DNA from: Prostheceraeus crozeri
Lineage: Eukaryota; Platyhelminthes; Polycladida; Euryleptidae
Length of the DNA: 64,000 nt
Assembly: GCA_907163375.1 (NCBI GenBank)
Contig: CAJQUW010007849.1
Span: 62,001 to 126,000 of the forward strand
Direction: 5' to 3'
Positions 11,765 through 22,756 of this stretch are shown piece by piece. Position 1 is the stretch's first letter. Each line of letters opens with the position of its first letter. The position numbers and the translations under genes were made by a program. The notes beneath the pieces were generated by a model. The model saw nothing but the letters and a program-made list of their open reading frames with translations, made no database searches and had not been told where the DNA came from.

Positions 11765-12250
11765 ATGATTAACCCTTTTCAAGAAAATGACGAATATTCA
11801 AAATGGCAGACATAAAACCGAAACTGCATTCTGGGGCTAGATTAAAATAATTCTCAACTATTTCTTCAACAGCAGATCTCTCCATGCAGTCTGATCCGCT
11901 CCTTTCAATTATTACTGTTGGAAAATTGTAGATCGTATGGCTATCAGGTTTCGAGAAGAGAATAATTCAAAATGGCGGACATAAAACCGAAACTGCATTC
12001 TGGGGCTCGATTAGTGTGCATTATAATCTCAAGTCTGGTAGGTCTGATCAATCTGATGCAGACTACAGATTCGCATATTTTGGTTTGTACACAAACAGAA
12101 GATTCAGAATAAAACCTTTCCTTGACTTTTTAAGGACCTCCAAGACTTGTTGTAAATGTATAATGTATGCAGAATGAAGCTTCGGTTTTATGTCTGCCAT
12201 TTAGAATCTTCGGCATTTTCTCGAAAATGGCTAATCGCAAAATGTTTTGC
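11765..12250. repeat. inverted-repeat unit with AAAACCGAAACTGCATTC modules
   Basis: The module AAAATGGCxGACATAAAACC, followed by GAAACTGCATTCTGGGGCT, occurs in direct orientation at 11800-11838 and 11969-12008. It occurs in reverse orientation at about 12170-12205. The outer flanks GATTAACCCTTTTCAAGAAAATG and their approximate complement at 12205-12235 also pair. It looks like an old MITE with an internal duplication. Confidence 0.55.
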
Positions 12251-12351
12251 ATTTGAAGTTGGACAGTAACAGCACCATATGAACGGGTGCTGATGGACTG
12301 CTCAAAAGTCATAGGGTATGTTGATAAAATGCATGACTATTATAAAACTGC

Positions 12352-12862
12352 ACATCTGTCGAGGTCTACACCAGCACCTTTTCCTGTCAGACAAGATCAA
12401 AGAAAGCGCATATAAATCCAATGGGAAACAGAATGAGATTTTCTGTAAAATGCCATTTGGATGTATGTATTTTCTGATTGAGCGAGAAGTACTACGGCAA
12501 GTGTAGAGCCATTTGTAGGCCATGCAGTTCATGTACATACCATTGCTCACAACTGCTCTTAGCGTTTAATCAGAGACAAGAACATTTGTCAAGTTTCATT
12601 TTCATTCTTCCAGAGTGAGGCATCAAAAACAAAACGATGAATTTAGTCAGGCACATCGGCCAAATTGAAAAGATTTTCAAAAACTTCAATCCGTACCCAG
12701 TTGGAGTTACATGAGCGCTGTTTTTCATCCTGTCTGATAAAGGCAGCAACCAGGCAGAACTCGGTAGACGCGCAGATTCGTAGCAGCCTTGGATAGGGCG
12801 CACTGCATTCTCCAAAAGTCTAATGTTCAGCCTCGTTCCCTGCAGAAACTCGTGCTGCCGGT
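12352..12862. mobile_element. foldback family A, two-armed copy
   Basis: Left arm 12352-12540 and right arm 12575-12862 are diverged inverted copies of each other and of the arms of the element at 45756-46482. Shared blocks are TCTGxCGAG, TTCCTGTCAGACA, ATCCAATGGG, TTAATCAGAGA and, at the right end, GTTCCCTGCAGAAACTCG and GCTGCCGGxC. The outer end of the left arm is missing. The two open frames on opposite strands (for example ARLPSSAWLLPLSDR) are related because the arms are related; I do not recognise them as a known protein. Confidence 0.65.
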
Positions 12863-13563
12863 CGGATGAGATGTTTCAACTACTTAGCTATCAAGCCTCT
12901 GATATCAGTCAAGTAAAACAATTGGATGCTATAAAATATCACTTATAAAATATCCATGCATTTTTGAAGGAATTACTATAGTAAGAACCAATAATAAATT
13001 TAATGATAAGTGCATCAAATCTGAGGCGAGAATGTATGTGTGTGTTATTTGCCAATAACTTTTCGCCCGACATCTGCGTCCTCGGCTGTACTGCAATCTT
13101 AAGCATGGAGTAAGGAAGTCCGCGATCTCCCTTAAAATCCAGATAAAATATTCACAGTATATTACGCATTGAGAGAAGATGAAGGTCAACAGATTTTGGG
13201 AGGTCTACAACGATTGCACATTTACATTCGTTTCAGCTACACTGTCAAAAATCACTTTATCTCGCAAAGTGACTGAATTTGATAAACCACTGATAAGATT
13301 GTTTCATCTGATTTCATAGTGACGGTAAGATGATATGATAGAAACGATGCGAAGGATAGGCTTGTTAAATAGAAAGATAGGATATCAGCAAACAATGAAA
13401 CATGTCTTCTTTTGTTTAGTTATGAGTTTATTCTTCATCATTTCCTCCACCAATCTATTAACCTGTCAACTTTTTATCGTCCACGCAGTTGTTGAAGAGT
13501 TACGCTGATAACTCATCAATAAATTACAGTATATTTTCAGATGATGTCGAGATGGGGTACTAC
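12863..13563. other. no feature recognised
   Basis: No coding, RNA or repeat feature supported. Confidence 0.4.
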
Positions 13564-14743
13564 AGAGCTGATCATAAAAAACGGACCATATTAATTTCGC
13601 AGAAATTCAATCGATTCTCATGTCTGCCAATCGTCTCTCTCAACAACATGCCATACATCATTCCAGAGCTTGCATTCTCAGCTTTGAAATGAACCATGAT
13701 AGTCTTGCATCTGTTATTGTATTTGCTGTGCAGTGCTCAAAATATGAAAATAGCTCAATTTACACATTGCAATTTTTCAAAAAGAAAACATGTGAGTATG
13801 ATAATGAATCAGGCACAGGAAGAACGAGCATTTTCTGACATCTCTTTTGACATCGGCCCTAATGTTCATCAAAATCGGTGAACTAATATGAAATTAGTCA
13901 AATCGTGAAGCCATCAGAAAATCTCGTCTGCTTCCATTTTTCAACTGAGGATGCAACTCAATATCTAATAATTATTTTTACAAGAATGTTCATGTTTGGT
14001 ATCCTCCGAATCCTTGCCATTTGAAGAGTACGAATATGTAAGTTTTATTCAAATACGTTCAATAGTTCTTGTTCAAACCTCTTCAATATTTTTCTCATTT
14101 CCTCGAAAGTACACAAACAATGAAGGTAAACAATCGACAGCTGCTATGAGAGAACAAAGACCCACCTTCGATATATTTGTCTTTCTTTGAACATTCGTTC
14201 ACCTTACATGGTGGTTGTTTACTTTTGTGGAAGTGAGAAAACATATTGAAGATGTTTGAAAAACAACCATTTAATCCATTTGAAGATAACTTGCATATTC
14301 ACACTCCTCACATCGCAAGGATTCAGAGGATACCAAACATGAACATTTTTGATGAATACATAAGTGAGAATATGACATTTTCAACCAAAAGAGTCATGAT
14401 TTGTGATAACTTCACGATATCACTAATTTTATATTAATTCATAGATTTTGATGACCTATCAAGAAAGCTCAGAAAATGCTCGTTCTTCCTGTGCCTGATT
14501 CATGATCAAACTCAGCCATGTTTTCTTTTTGACAATTGCACTTTGTAAATTGAGCTATTTTCATATTTTGAGCACTGCACAGCAAATACAATAACAAATG
14601 CAAGACTATCATGGCTCATTTCAAAGCTGAGAATGCAAGCTCTGGAATGATGTATGGCATGTTGTTGAGAGAGACGATTGGAAGACATGAGAATCGATTG
14701 AATTTCTGCGAAATTAAGATGGTCAGTTTTAATGATCAGCTCT
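13564..14743. mobile_element. foldback family B, 1.18-kb palindromic element, copy 1
   Basis: The left half reads AGAGCTGATCATAAAAAAC at its edge and the right half ends in its complement TTTTAATGATCAGCTCT. Similarity continues inward for about 550 bases on each side (CAATCGATTCTCATG, CAACAACATGCCATACATC, GAACGAGCATTTTCTGA, TTGGTATCCTCxGAATCC all recur inverted), leaving only a short centre near 14150-14190. All frames in it are short and mirrored. No transposase is present and no clear target duplication was found. A second copy lies at 40123-41038. Confidence 0.8.
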
Positions 14744-14816
14744 TTATGTTTGTTGTTATGTCTGTATTATAATAAGTTTTCTACTAATGAGAATAAGTCT
14801 TGGGCATGTAGCATCA

Positions 14817-15008
14817 TTTGTTTGATAGAAAACCCAAGTGAAGCGATGTGTTTCTTGAAAGCCGTCTATAATGCTGAGGACCATTCGTCCCTGCAGGCGC
14901 AGGTCATGATCACAAGTTCGACCTACGCATGCACGGACGAAAGGTCCTCAGCATTCTACACGGCTTTCAAGAAACACATCGTTTTACTTGGCCTTTCTAT
15001 CAAACAAA
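14817..15008. mobile_element. 192-bp hairpin MITE
   Basis: Starts TTTGTTTGATAGAAA and ends TTTCTATCAAACAAA. The two halves pair along about 89 positions, with roughly ten mismatches, through GATGTGTTTCTTGAAAGCCG and AATGCTGAGGACC to a loop of about 14 bases near 14906-14920. A single transcript would fold into one long, nearly perfect hairpin. No TA or TTAA duplication is obvious. It could be a MITE or an expressed small-RNA precursor. Confidence 0.75.
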
Positions 15009-17798
15009 AGTTACTTAACCCGTTAATTACCTGAGTCGACAATAGTCGACTGGACATTATTCTGCTGACAAGTGGTTACAAAAAAGATTTTCGTAGTCAG
15101 CAAAGATGCTTTTCATCAATAATTCATCTCTGGCGTATAAGCCATCATGATCCGAACAAATCCCACTTCCTAATATTTCATTAATTACTGATTATAAAGT
15201 ACTATCATTTACTTAATTATGCTAGCAATAGTGAATCTGCGAGTTTATCTCGAATGTTAAGTAATCCATTCATTTGATATGTCATGTAATGTCAATACCA
15301 AGCAGTTCATATATCAATCGGTGACCCGAGAAAGATAAATCAATTAGTACAAGAAATCATTGAATAAACTTTATGTCGACTATAGTTTACTGTGATAGAT
15401 AAACGTCATTTTTGACACAATACATGAAAATTAGGATTTTTCTGCTTAGATGTGTGAAAATCACTTCCTATCAGCATCTGATCTTCTCTGTGATGTAGAC
15501 TCATCATGTACTCTAAGCCGACTGAAATACCTCACTACATCAAGCATTGAACGCATCAAATCGATTTTAGTCGACCCAGGGAGGTTTGAGGAGAAATTCA
15601 ACTCGACAAGATTTTCACAGGCTACACAGATACCTAAACGAGGAGTCTGACAGGTTGGATTGCTCGCTAAGATGTCTAGCACACTTTCTCATCATCAGTC
15701 AAGAGCTTCTCATGTAGTCTATCAATTCTCATTGAAGAAGCACTTCTATAATGATTGAAATAACATTACCACTGACCAGACATAAGATAGTCTGATTTGC
15801 ACGTCAAGATTCTCAACACGCTGTCTTGTCATTTATAGAGTGATTCTGCCGGAGATGTATTAGAATCTCTTGATGATGCATGTACACTGTGCAGTGTACA
15901 CTTTTAGATAGCGTCTCATATTCATTGTCATACCCTGTTTAGCGAATTTCAAATTCATCATAAAAATTTGCCATTTCTGAGAGAAAAGGCTTTCATAACA
16001 ATCGAAGTTCTGCTACCCAAGATTCTTTTCATACCATAGCACTACAGTGACTCTAAACTTGCTGCTTTGTCCAAAATCTCCAAAATCATCAGCGCTCTGC
16101 TAGATTGATTGAAATGGCAGATTTAGCGCTGATGACCAAAGATGACATTGTCAACACTCTTGCTGTAAGTATTGTATGCGACGAAGAAAATGAAGACGAT
16201 GAAATCTACGAAGAAGTGAAGGCTGTTCAATTACCTCTTGCTGTCCAATCAAACTAATTTTCAGGCCGTCCAGTCGTCTTCAACGCAGATCCAACACATT
16301 TTATGCTGGCATTCATCAACTGGCAACCATTTCCTTATTTCAACAATTGATACGTAACAAAGAAAATGTGACCTTTATAAGAAGCATTTACGTCGGGAAG
16401 GTAGGCCTACCCTTTGCAACGCTGACTTCATGTAGGTCTACTTTGAATATTTTTCGACTTTTCATCAGCAATAGATTCCAATGATTAGCATTCCTCCATA
16501 TATTTCTAATCATGTGTCAATTTTAGCGTGTATCTACCTGGGTCGACTACAGTCGACAAATTTGAATTTTGAATTAATTGGATAATATTGTAAAAATCAG
16601 ATTTCTATGCGCTTTTCGAAGATGGAGATTGCTATTTGATAAAGAAAAATTACGAAAATCAATGAATAAAAAATCTGGAAAAGATCGGGGTGAGATATAA
16701 AACATGAAAGTCTCCGACTATTGCTTTTCTTGAATATCGATGAATAGATCGATATAAAGTTACATGTACTTTCTGCTTATATATTTGTTCTTTATCTGTA
16801 TTTCTTAACCCATTATTTATGACGAGTGCGGTTTTTTTCAAAAGTTAGAGTATTTTAAAAACATTCTTTTCAAGTAAAGTTTGCGACGTTGTAGGCATCA
16901 CATGAAATGTGGAGTGGCACCATTACAGCCGCGTTGATTTCTTCTTTCATTTAGGCTCTTCGCACGCAACGTTGTCCCAAGAATTTTGGGTCGAAATGGC
17001 AACAAATGTTGCCACTCGACATTGTGGATTAATTTGGATACATAAACTGCATTAATCACCTCTGCATCATTTCTTCATTGATTTTTAATTATTCACGGTC
17101 GCCCTTCATGATATGAAATACTTGAACATGTCCCGTCAAAGGTTATGAAGTTGATTCCAAAGTTCAATGACAACTATGGGTGGTTTTCTTGTTTTTATCT
17201 TTACTCTTGACTGAGTTTGAATAAATCATCGAAATCATACTGAAAAAGTTATTTTCGGAAGCAATTAGGCCCTGAAATTATCGCAAGTATGTTCACAGCT
17301 AAGTGAGCTTGCATCTATTAAAAATAGAAGCTGCTTTTAGCTTAATTGTGCTGAAAATAAAGTGTCAAAATATGCATAGCATTTCAAAATTAATGTCATT
17401 CAATTTAAAAATTGACAACTGGCAAATACAATTAAGAATGCGTACAAAGGAAAGTGCAGTCGAGACGAATTTCACTAGTTATTTGTACATTTAAGCAAAG
17501 CGCAAATTAGGAGAATTTATGCAATATATCCAAAATGAATGACAACTAGGCCTATTAAGTTAGTGCAAGACACCAGCACACTTGATTCCTAGAGTTATCA
17601 AAAATTAATTGCGATATTTTTAGGGAAAGCAATCGATTACTTTTAATTGTTGTAGGAAGCAATCAATTTATTGCAATGATGTTGTCATTCAATCAATTTA
17701 TTGCAATTATTTGATGGCAGCAATTTATTAGTTTCGGTTAATTGGTTTCATCAATCAATTAATTGCAACTATTTTTCATCACTGAACAGACTAATTAT
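15009..17798. other. unassigned region with repeated GTCGAC palindromes and a possible small exon
   Basis: ACCTGAGTCGACAATAGTCGAC occurs in two halves near 15022-15043 and a close relative (ACCTGGGTCGACTACAGTCGAC) near 16537-16558, in direct orientation. Single or half sites occur near 15373 and, inverted, near 15568. These could be subterminal sites of an unrecognised transposon. Between them, 16114-16257 is a 47-codon acidic frame (DEENEDDEIYEE) containing a consensus splice donor GTAAGT at 16165 and a CTAATTTTCAG acceptor-like end at 16264. I cannot assign a function. 17630-17780 is rich in repeated CAATCAATTTATTGCAA. Confidence 0.35.
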
Positions 17799-19200
17799 AC
17801 AGGGTGACTCAAAAGTCTTAATCGGGTTTCAAATCAAGATTTCTCAGTAAGTATTAACACTACAAATTTAATGTTTTGTTTATACTGTAGAGGAAGAACC
17901 AGAATTTTAGTAGCAGTTCGAAATTGTGAAAAAATCAAGTTAAGGGTCCATCCAAGCTCACTCATATTATGGAGGTCAACCAATTGATCAGATGTCATGA
18001 AAGACGTTTTTCATGTACAAATTTTTTCACACTGACTACAGCCAAAAATACTTTATCATGAAATCTGATTGATTGATTGGCCTACAAAATATTTACAAAA
18101 CTCAATGTACTGTAAGAAAATGTTCATCAAAGCTATCTTCTGAAAGCATATTCCGACTGGTGTTTAACAAATTTAGCGAAGCGGGTAGCATACTGTCCAA
18201 GATGCTGAGCGAAGTGGTCGCCCATCCCTTGCTGAGGGTGATGGCTTGCGTGTCAAGGAAGAGTTTGAGCATAATCCATGACCATCGGTACGGGATGCAG
18301 CCAATGAGCTTGATATGCCAGGTGAGACTGTTCGACGTTCTTTGAAGCGAACAACTAGCATGAATTCATGTCATATTTCACACGTGCATGAACTGTTACC
18401 GGACTACTATGAACCAAGGCTTCAGTTTTGTGAAAAAATTAACCGGTTATGTGATGATCCCGGTTTCATCCACTAACTCTGTTTTTTTGACGAGGCAACC
18501 TTTCATTTGAATGGTAACATTGACAGTCACAACTGTGTGATTTTTGACGATGAAAATCCACATTTATGTAGGCCAGCGAGGTTCCTCTGAAGTCGAAGGG
18601 ACTGGTGGTATGGGCGGCCATGTTTTTGCGACCCGATCATTGGACCTTACTTCTTTGAATCAAGTGACCAAAGACTTATCTTGAGGTGTAGAAGGATTTT
18701 TTTATTCCGGAACTGGTGATTAGGACGATTTTCGACGACGTTTTTTAACAAGATGGCGCTCCGCCTCATTGGGGTCTGAATGTTAGAGAATTTCTCAACA
18801 TCCAATTCCTTAATCGATGGATTGGACGAAACGGTCTCATTCACTAACCAGCTAGAAGCCCAGATCTGACGCCTCCTGATTATTTTTTGAGGGGTCATAT
18901 CAAGGAAGTGGTGTATAAGAATAGGCCAACCAACAACACAGAATTACGAGTGACGCTTGCTGAAGCAGTTCAGTCAGCGAAAAAAGTCACGATCAATAAG
19001 ACTTTTCATAACTTTAAAAAGCGCGTCATTCCTTGTACCGAAGTTAACGGAGGTCACTTCCAGCACTTATTGTGAAAATGCAAGTCTTTCGAAAATTCTG
19101 GTTCTTCCTCTACAGCATAAACGAAAAATTAGGTTCTTAGTGTAAATACCTACTGAGAAATCACCATTTGAAACCCAATTAAGACTTTTGAGTCACCCTG
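17799..19200 (+). mobile_element. mariner-family DNA transposon with ~110-bp inverted ends
   Basis: Terminal repeats begin CAGGGTGACTCAAAAGTC and end with the complement. Pairing extends about 110 bases inward (17799-17908 with 19092-19200), ending in GGAAGAACCAGAATTTT. Both ends are flanked by TA, the mariner/Tc1 target duplication. Inside, a plus-strand transposase is recognisable in pieces spread over three frames: a helix-turn-helix part (AANELDMPGETVRRSLKR), the first catalytic Asp block FFDEATFHLNGN with DSHNC and DENPH, IIGPYFFESS, NRWIGR, SPDLTPPDYF and a C-terminal part ending in GGHFQHLL. Several frameshifts and stops mean it is dead. Length 1402 bp is normal for the superfamily. 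This transposase type (SDEATFHLNG...GGHIEHL) is widespread in insects and other invertebrates. Confidence 0.9.
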
Positions 19201-19333
19201 TAGATTTTGAATTTCTCACTTTGCTTTTTCAGTAAGCTACATGGTTTCATGTGAATCTCACTTCCGCTTGTGTCTTCTCCCCGAGAAAAGATTAGCTGCT
19301 AAAAATGTGTACAGTCCATTTGTTAAAAGATGT
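19201..19333. other. short spacer between two elements
   Basis: No feature seen. Confidence 0.4.
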
Positions 19334-19795
19334 TTACAATTCCGACTGTGACTTCCAAGGTATCAGAGTCACGCCATCCGGTCTTTTGCCGTCATCACGA
19401 CTAAGGCCGTGAGGTTCAAGGACAGCAGGTATCCCGGCGGTGGCAAATGATCGTCTGATAATGTCATTTGCTTCACTGTGTCGAATAATTCGTCCACTGT
19501 TCAGTTTACAACTCAAACCGTGATTGCCGTAAAGATCGACGTCGGCACCACATCTGCATTTGTGAGGAAAACACACAGGAGCTCCTAGTCGTAGAGCGAT
19601 GGCAATTCGCAGATTCTCGTTGTTGAGTTTGAGGCCCAAACATGAAATTGGGATTGAATTCAACCATGCACCCGTGTCTGGAGAAGATACGCAAAGCAAG
19701 CGACTTCTGTTTACTGGGTCGGATATTTGGCTCAAAATTTTCTCAAATTTGTCGTCGATTAAAGGTTTGTCCCATGAACGTTGTAAAGACCTCAA
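19334..19795 (-). mobile_element. LINE-type C-terminus with CCHC finger and RPD motif
   Basis: A 153-residue open frame with SRLLCVSSPDTGAWLNSIP, a short linker and LRIAIALRLGAPV, then a zinc-knuckle pattern HKCRCGADVDLYGNHGLSC (C-x1-C-x8-H-x4-C), GRIIRHSEANDIIRR and GLSRDDGKRPDGVTLIPW. I recognise this arrangement from C-terminal regions of reverse-transcriptase proteins common in invertebrate genomes. CCHC plus R-PD resembles the restriction-like endonuclease region of R2/R4-type non-LTR elements, but the second acidic-lysine half of such an active site is not seen before the frame ends. No polymerase domain lies upstream on the minus strand, so it is a fragment. Family placement is uncertain; a stand-alone host gene is unlikely because the start is internal to the usual domain. 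Confidence 0.65.
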
Positions 19796-20229
19796 TTGAT
19801 GTTCTGGCTCATTGTGACTTGAGTTGACCCTTTACATGAAACACATGCAAATATAAAAAATAAAACCGCAATCATGTTGGTGTTATATTTGTATTCGTGT
19901 TCAACAAAACGTTTCAAACTATCATATGCACTACACTGATGACTAATTATCTCTGCAACAATGGTCTTCGAGTCACCAAGTGATACATGATTCACCGAAA
20001 ATTCTAGTTATGCATTCGCTGTCATTGACGCTACAAATATCCCCGTGATGATATACATGCACTCGTAATTTCACATCTTAAATGAGGTATATAATTATTG
20101 CGCTGAAAATCATAATCAGTATTATCTTTCAATTAATATTAATGCGTGTGTAGGCGACTTCTTGTTCAATTTATTGCACATGGATTTTCAAATATCACCA
20201 CATACTGTATGTTCACTGTTCATGCTCAC

Positions 20230-20340
20230 CTTGCTCACCTTGGCCGGCTCGATCCAGTTTCAGCCTCCGGGTAGCACCGGGTCCGACCGAGCCATGTGGA
20301 AGCAACGGCCTGAGGGGCCACCCCGTGCTACCCGATCATC
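20230..20340. repeat. GC-rich inverted repeat
   Basis: CGGGTAGCACCGGG (20268-20281) pairs with CCCCGTGCTACCCG (20321-20334) with one mismatch. The interval is much richer in G, C and CpG than its surroundings. It lies 170 bases upstream of the hammerhead at 20501 and may belong to the same element. Confidence 0.55.
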
Positions 20341-20500
20341 TAACACTGAAATTATCATATTTTTATATAATTTATATCTCCTTCTTTTTAGAATTAGCTC
20401 ATTCTCTTCTCTTCTCTTGCCATAGTTTGCATATTTTGTATATCTTTTTTTTATGTCTCTTGATGTGAATTTCCAATTTTATTCTGTAAATCATTCACTA

Positions 20501-20545
20501 ACTGCCTGATGATACCTACGGATAGTAGGAGAAATATATTGCAGT
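20501..20545 (+). ncRNA. minimal type I hammerhead ribozyme
   Basis: All core parts are present in order. ACTGC (20501-20505) is the 5' strand of stem I, followed directly by the invariant CTGATGA (20506-20512). Stem II is CCTAC (20515-20519) with GTAGG (20525-20529) around GGATA, and then comes the invariant GAAA (20531-20534). A one- to two-pair stem III (AUAUAU) leads to ATT as the NUH cleavage triplet, and GCAGT (20541-20545) pairs exactly with ACTGC. Self-cleavage would fall between 20540 and 20541. Very short stem III is characteristic of the hammerheads in Penelope-like elements and metazoan retrozymes. One unpaired A (20514) interrupts the base of stem II. Only one copy is present locally, so a tandem retrozyme array is not supported. 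Confidence 0.7.
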
Positions 20546-20559
20546 AATTATCAATTATT

Positions 20560-22047
20560 TGTAAATTCTAACAATTTACTTGGCTCTTTCCAATCTCTAA
20601 AAATAAAATGAATAGCCAAGGAATATTCCCAACTGAAATAATCATGGTCTAACGTATTTAGTAGGCCGAATAGTGGTTACTCGTGGTTAAAAGCATTTCG
20701 AGGTTGTACCATTACCTATACAGCAGACAGATAGTGCATGGAAAAAGATCATTTCAAAGACTACAAGCCGGACAGTATGCTGTTACAGTGGCAAAAATTA
20801 GCCCATCACAAGAAATGGATAAATTTCATGGAATTTTCAGATATTGTCAAAATTTGGTGCGATGACTGAATTTTTCCCTGTTGAGATTTGGTCAATGTTC
20901 GTGGTGAAATGTTACCCCTACCTAGAAGTATTCGTGTCCCAAAAACTAAGTCAATCTGGTGCCTCGTTTAGAAGTTATAGGAGTGAAGCATAACTCATCA
21001 TATGCAAAGAGCTTTAAATCACCAGCTGTGTCTCGAACACCGGACTCGGACTCAGCAATAAATCGCAGGCCTGGTTAACAACAGATAAGGACTAGAAGAG
21101 TTGTGTGCAATCATACAGATAAAGCAGAAAAAGCATATGATGGCATGCGATTCCAGTCTACATTTATGCATCAGCTAGATTCCTCCGAATCTCACCGCAA
21201 TCAGTGTGCATATAGTCATTAGAATCATTTACGTAGGCATTAACAGGATAATCGAAACCGTACATTTCTAAAGTATTTACTAAGATGAGCGCGCAATGCA
21301 TGACATTTGAATTTCCAAAAATTTTAGATAGCAATTGGTTGGATGAATCATCATGAGTCCAATATATTCTCAAACACCCCACGATTATCAGCATCGGGAC
21401 TTGAAAGAGCTTCTTTACTTGGGGATTTTTTCAATAACAAAATCACGTATATTTCAATGTTATGATGCAATATGATGACAGATTGAGATTTTCCCATTTC
21501 TTCGGGATCCTCGTAATTGTTCTCATTTTATAATCACCGTCAGCATGAGATTGTTAAAATGCAATTACAATTGGCATATTAACACATTTTCGCACGTATT
21601 CGATAAATCATTCAAGTCCATTTCCTAGTTCGTGCCAACTCTTAGCCGGATCTGAACTCTGGAAACTACACTTTCCTATCACAAAATATCTCAGCACCAT
21701 GGAAACTGAACGAGGAGATCATATTCTCAAGTGGAAACTGCTGCAGCACAGGAAACAGTGTCAGAATAATCGCTGCGCATTGAGGCGCTGATAGATTCAA
21801 ACTGCCCTAGATATTTGCAATCGGAAGAGTGTAGCACATGTTGAACTATTAACGCATACTGCATAATAAGAGAAAAACAGATTGATTTCATTCCTTCTCA
21901 ACTGTCTCATACACAGAACAAAGTTTTGATCACGGGACAATCTGTTGAAAATGAAAATATTTTGATGATTGAAAATTACAGAATTAGATTGTTTAACTGC
22001 ATCACTTTGCTAGAAGTGCAAACTGATTCAAAGCTATGACACATGCA
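20560..22047. other. no feature recognised
   Basis: Short frames only; no domain, repeat or RNA signature could be supported. Confidence 0.4.
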
Positions 22048-22182
22048 GAGATAGGAAAAATGGTCGTGCGTCGCTTGCGGATTGCTGTGAATTCCTTCAC
22101 AATGCTCCGATCGCAATGATTCCTTCAGATTCGAAGAATTCAGATCACTACGCAAAAGTTTTCTTGATAATGTTGGTTCTTC
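22048..22182 (+). repeat. dispersed repeat S, copy 1
   Basis: Matches the reverse complement of 48105-48240: both carry AAAAATGGTCGTGCG, CGCTTGCGGATTGCTGTG, ATTCCTTCAGATTCGAAGA and CAAAAGTTTTCT in the same order. The unit is about 135 bases long and non-coding. Family unknown. Confidence 0.7.
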
Positions 22183-22756
22183 CGATCATTATTTAAAAAA
22201 GTAGCAGGCGCAGGAAAAAGCGTTCACAAACCGCTTGATAGCAGTCACTGAAACTTTGCACAATTTTGAGTGTTTTATGTTGAACTGGCTGCTTATTGTT
22301 CTATTGCTATGGTATTATGTCAGCAGATTGTGCCATTTCATTAACGTTACATGTTCCTATGCTTCCTTTCTAGTCAAACAGGAGAAGCAACGACTAGCAT
22401 AATTCTGTGTTGACTTGAAAGTGTTAATGACAAGCTGGAAAACTTTGTTTGAAACGAATGTTTTCGGCTTGCGCATCACATTTTGTATACTTTTCGGAGC
22501 AATAGGCCTAAACTCTATCATGCTCTATGTACGACTATATATGTTGACATTCAGATATTCAATGGATGATCAAGAGCAGAAACCTGTTCATTATAATCTT
22601 AAGCAAACGAGCAAACGATTGGGTTAATTTCTTCAATTCCATTTAAGACCACAGTCAAAGTGAAATACATTGAATATTGAGAATGCACAAAGTCAGGTCA
22701 CAAATACAATTAGCTATACACGGGTACTCAAACGCTTTCTCTGCGAGAACTTGTTG
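22183..22756. other. no feature recognised
   Basis: A 70-codon frame at 22415-22627 has no domain signature and is probably chance. Confidence 0.35.
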
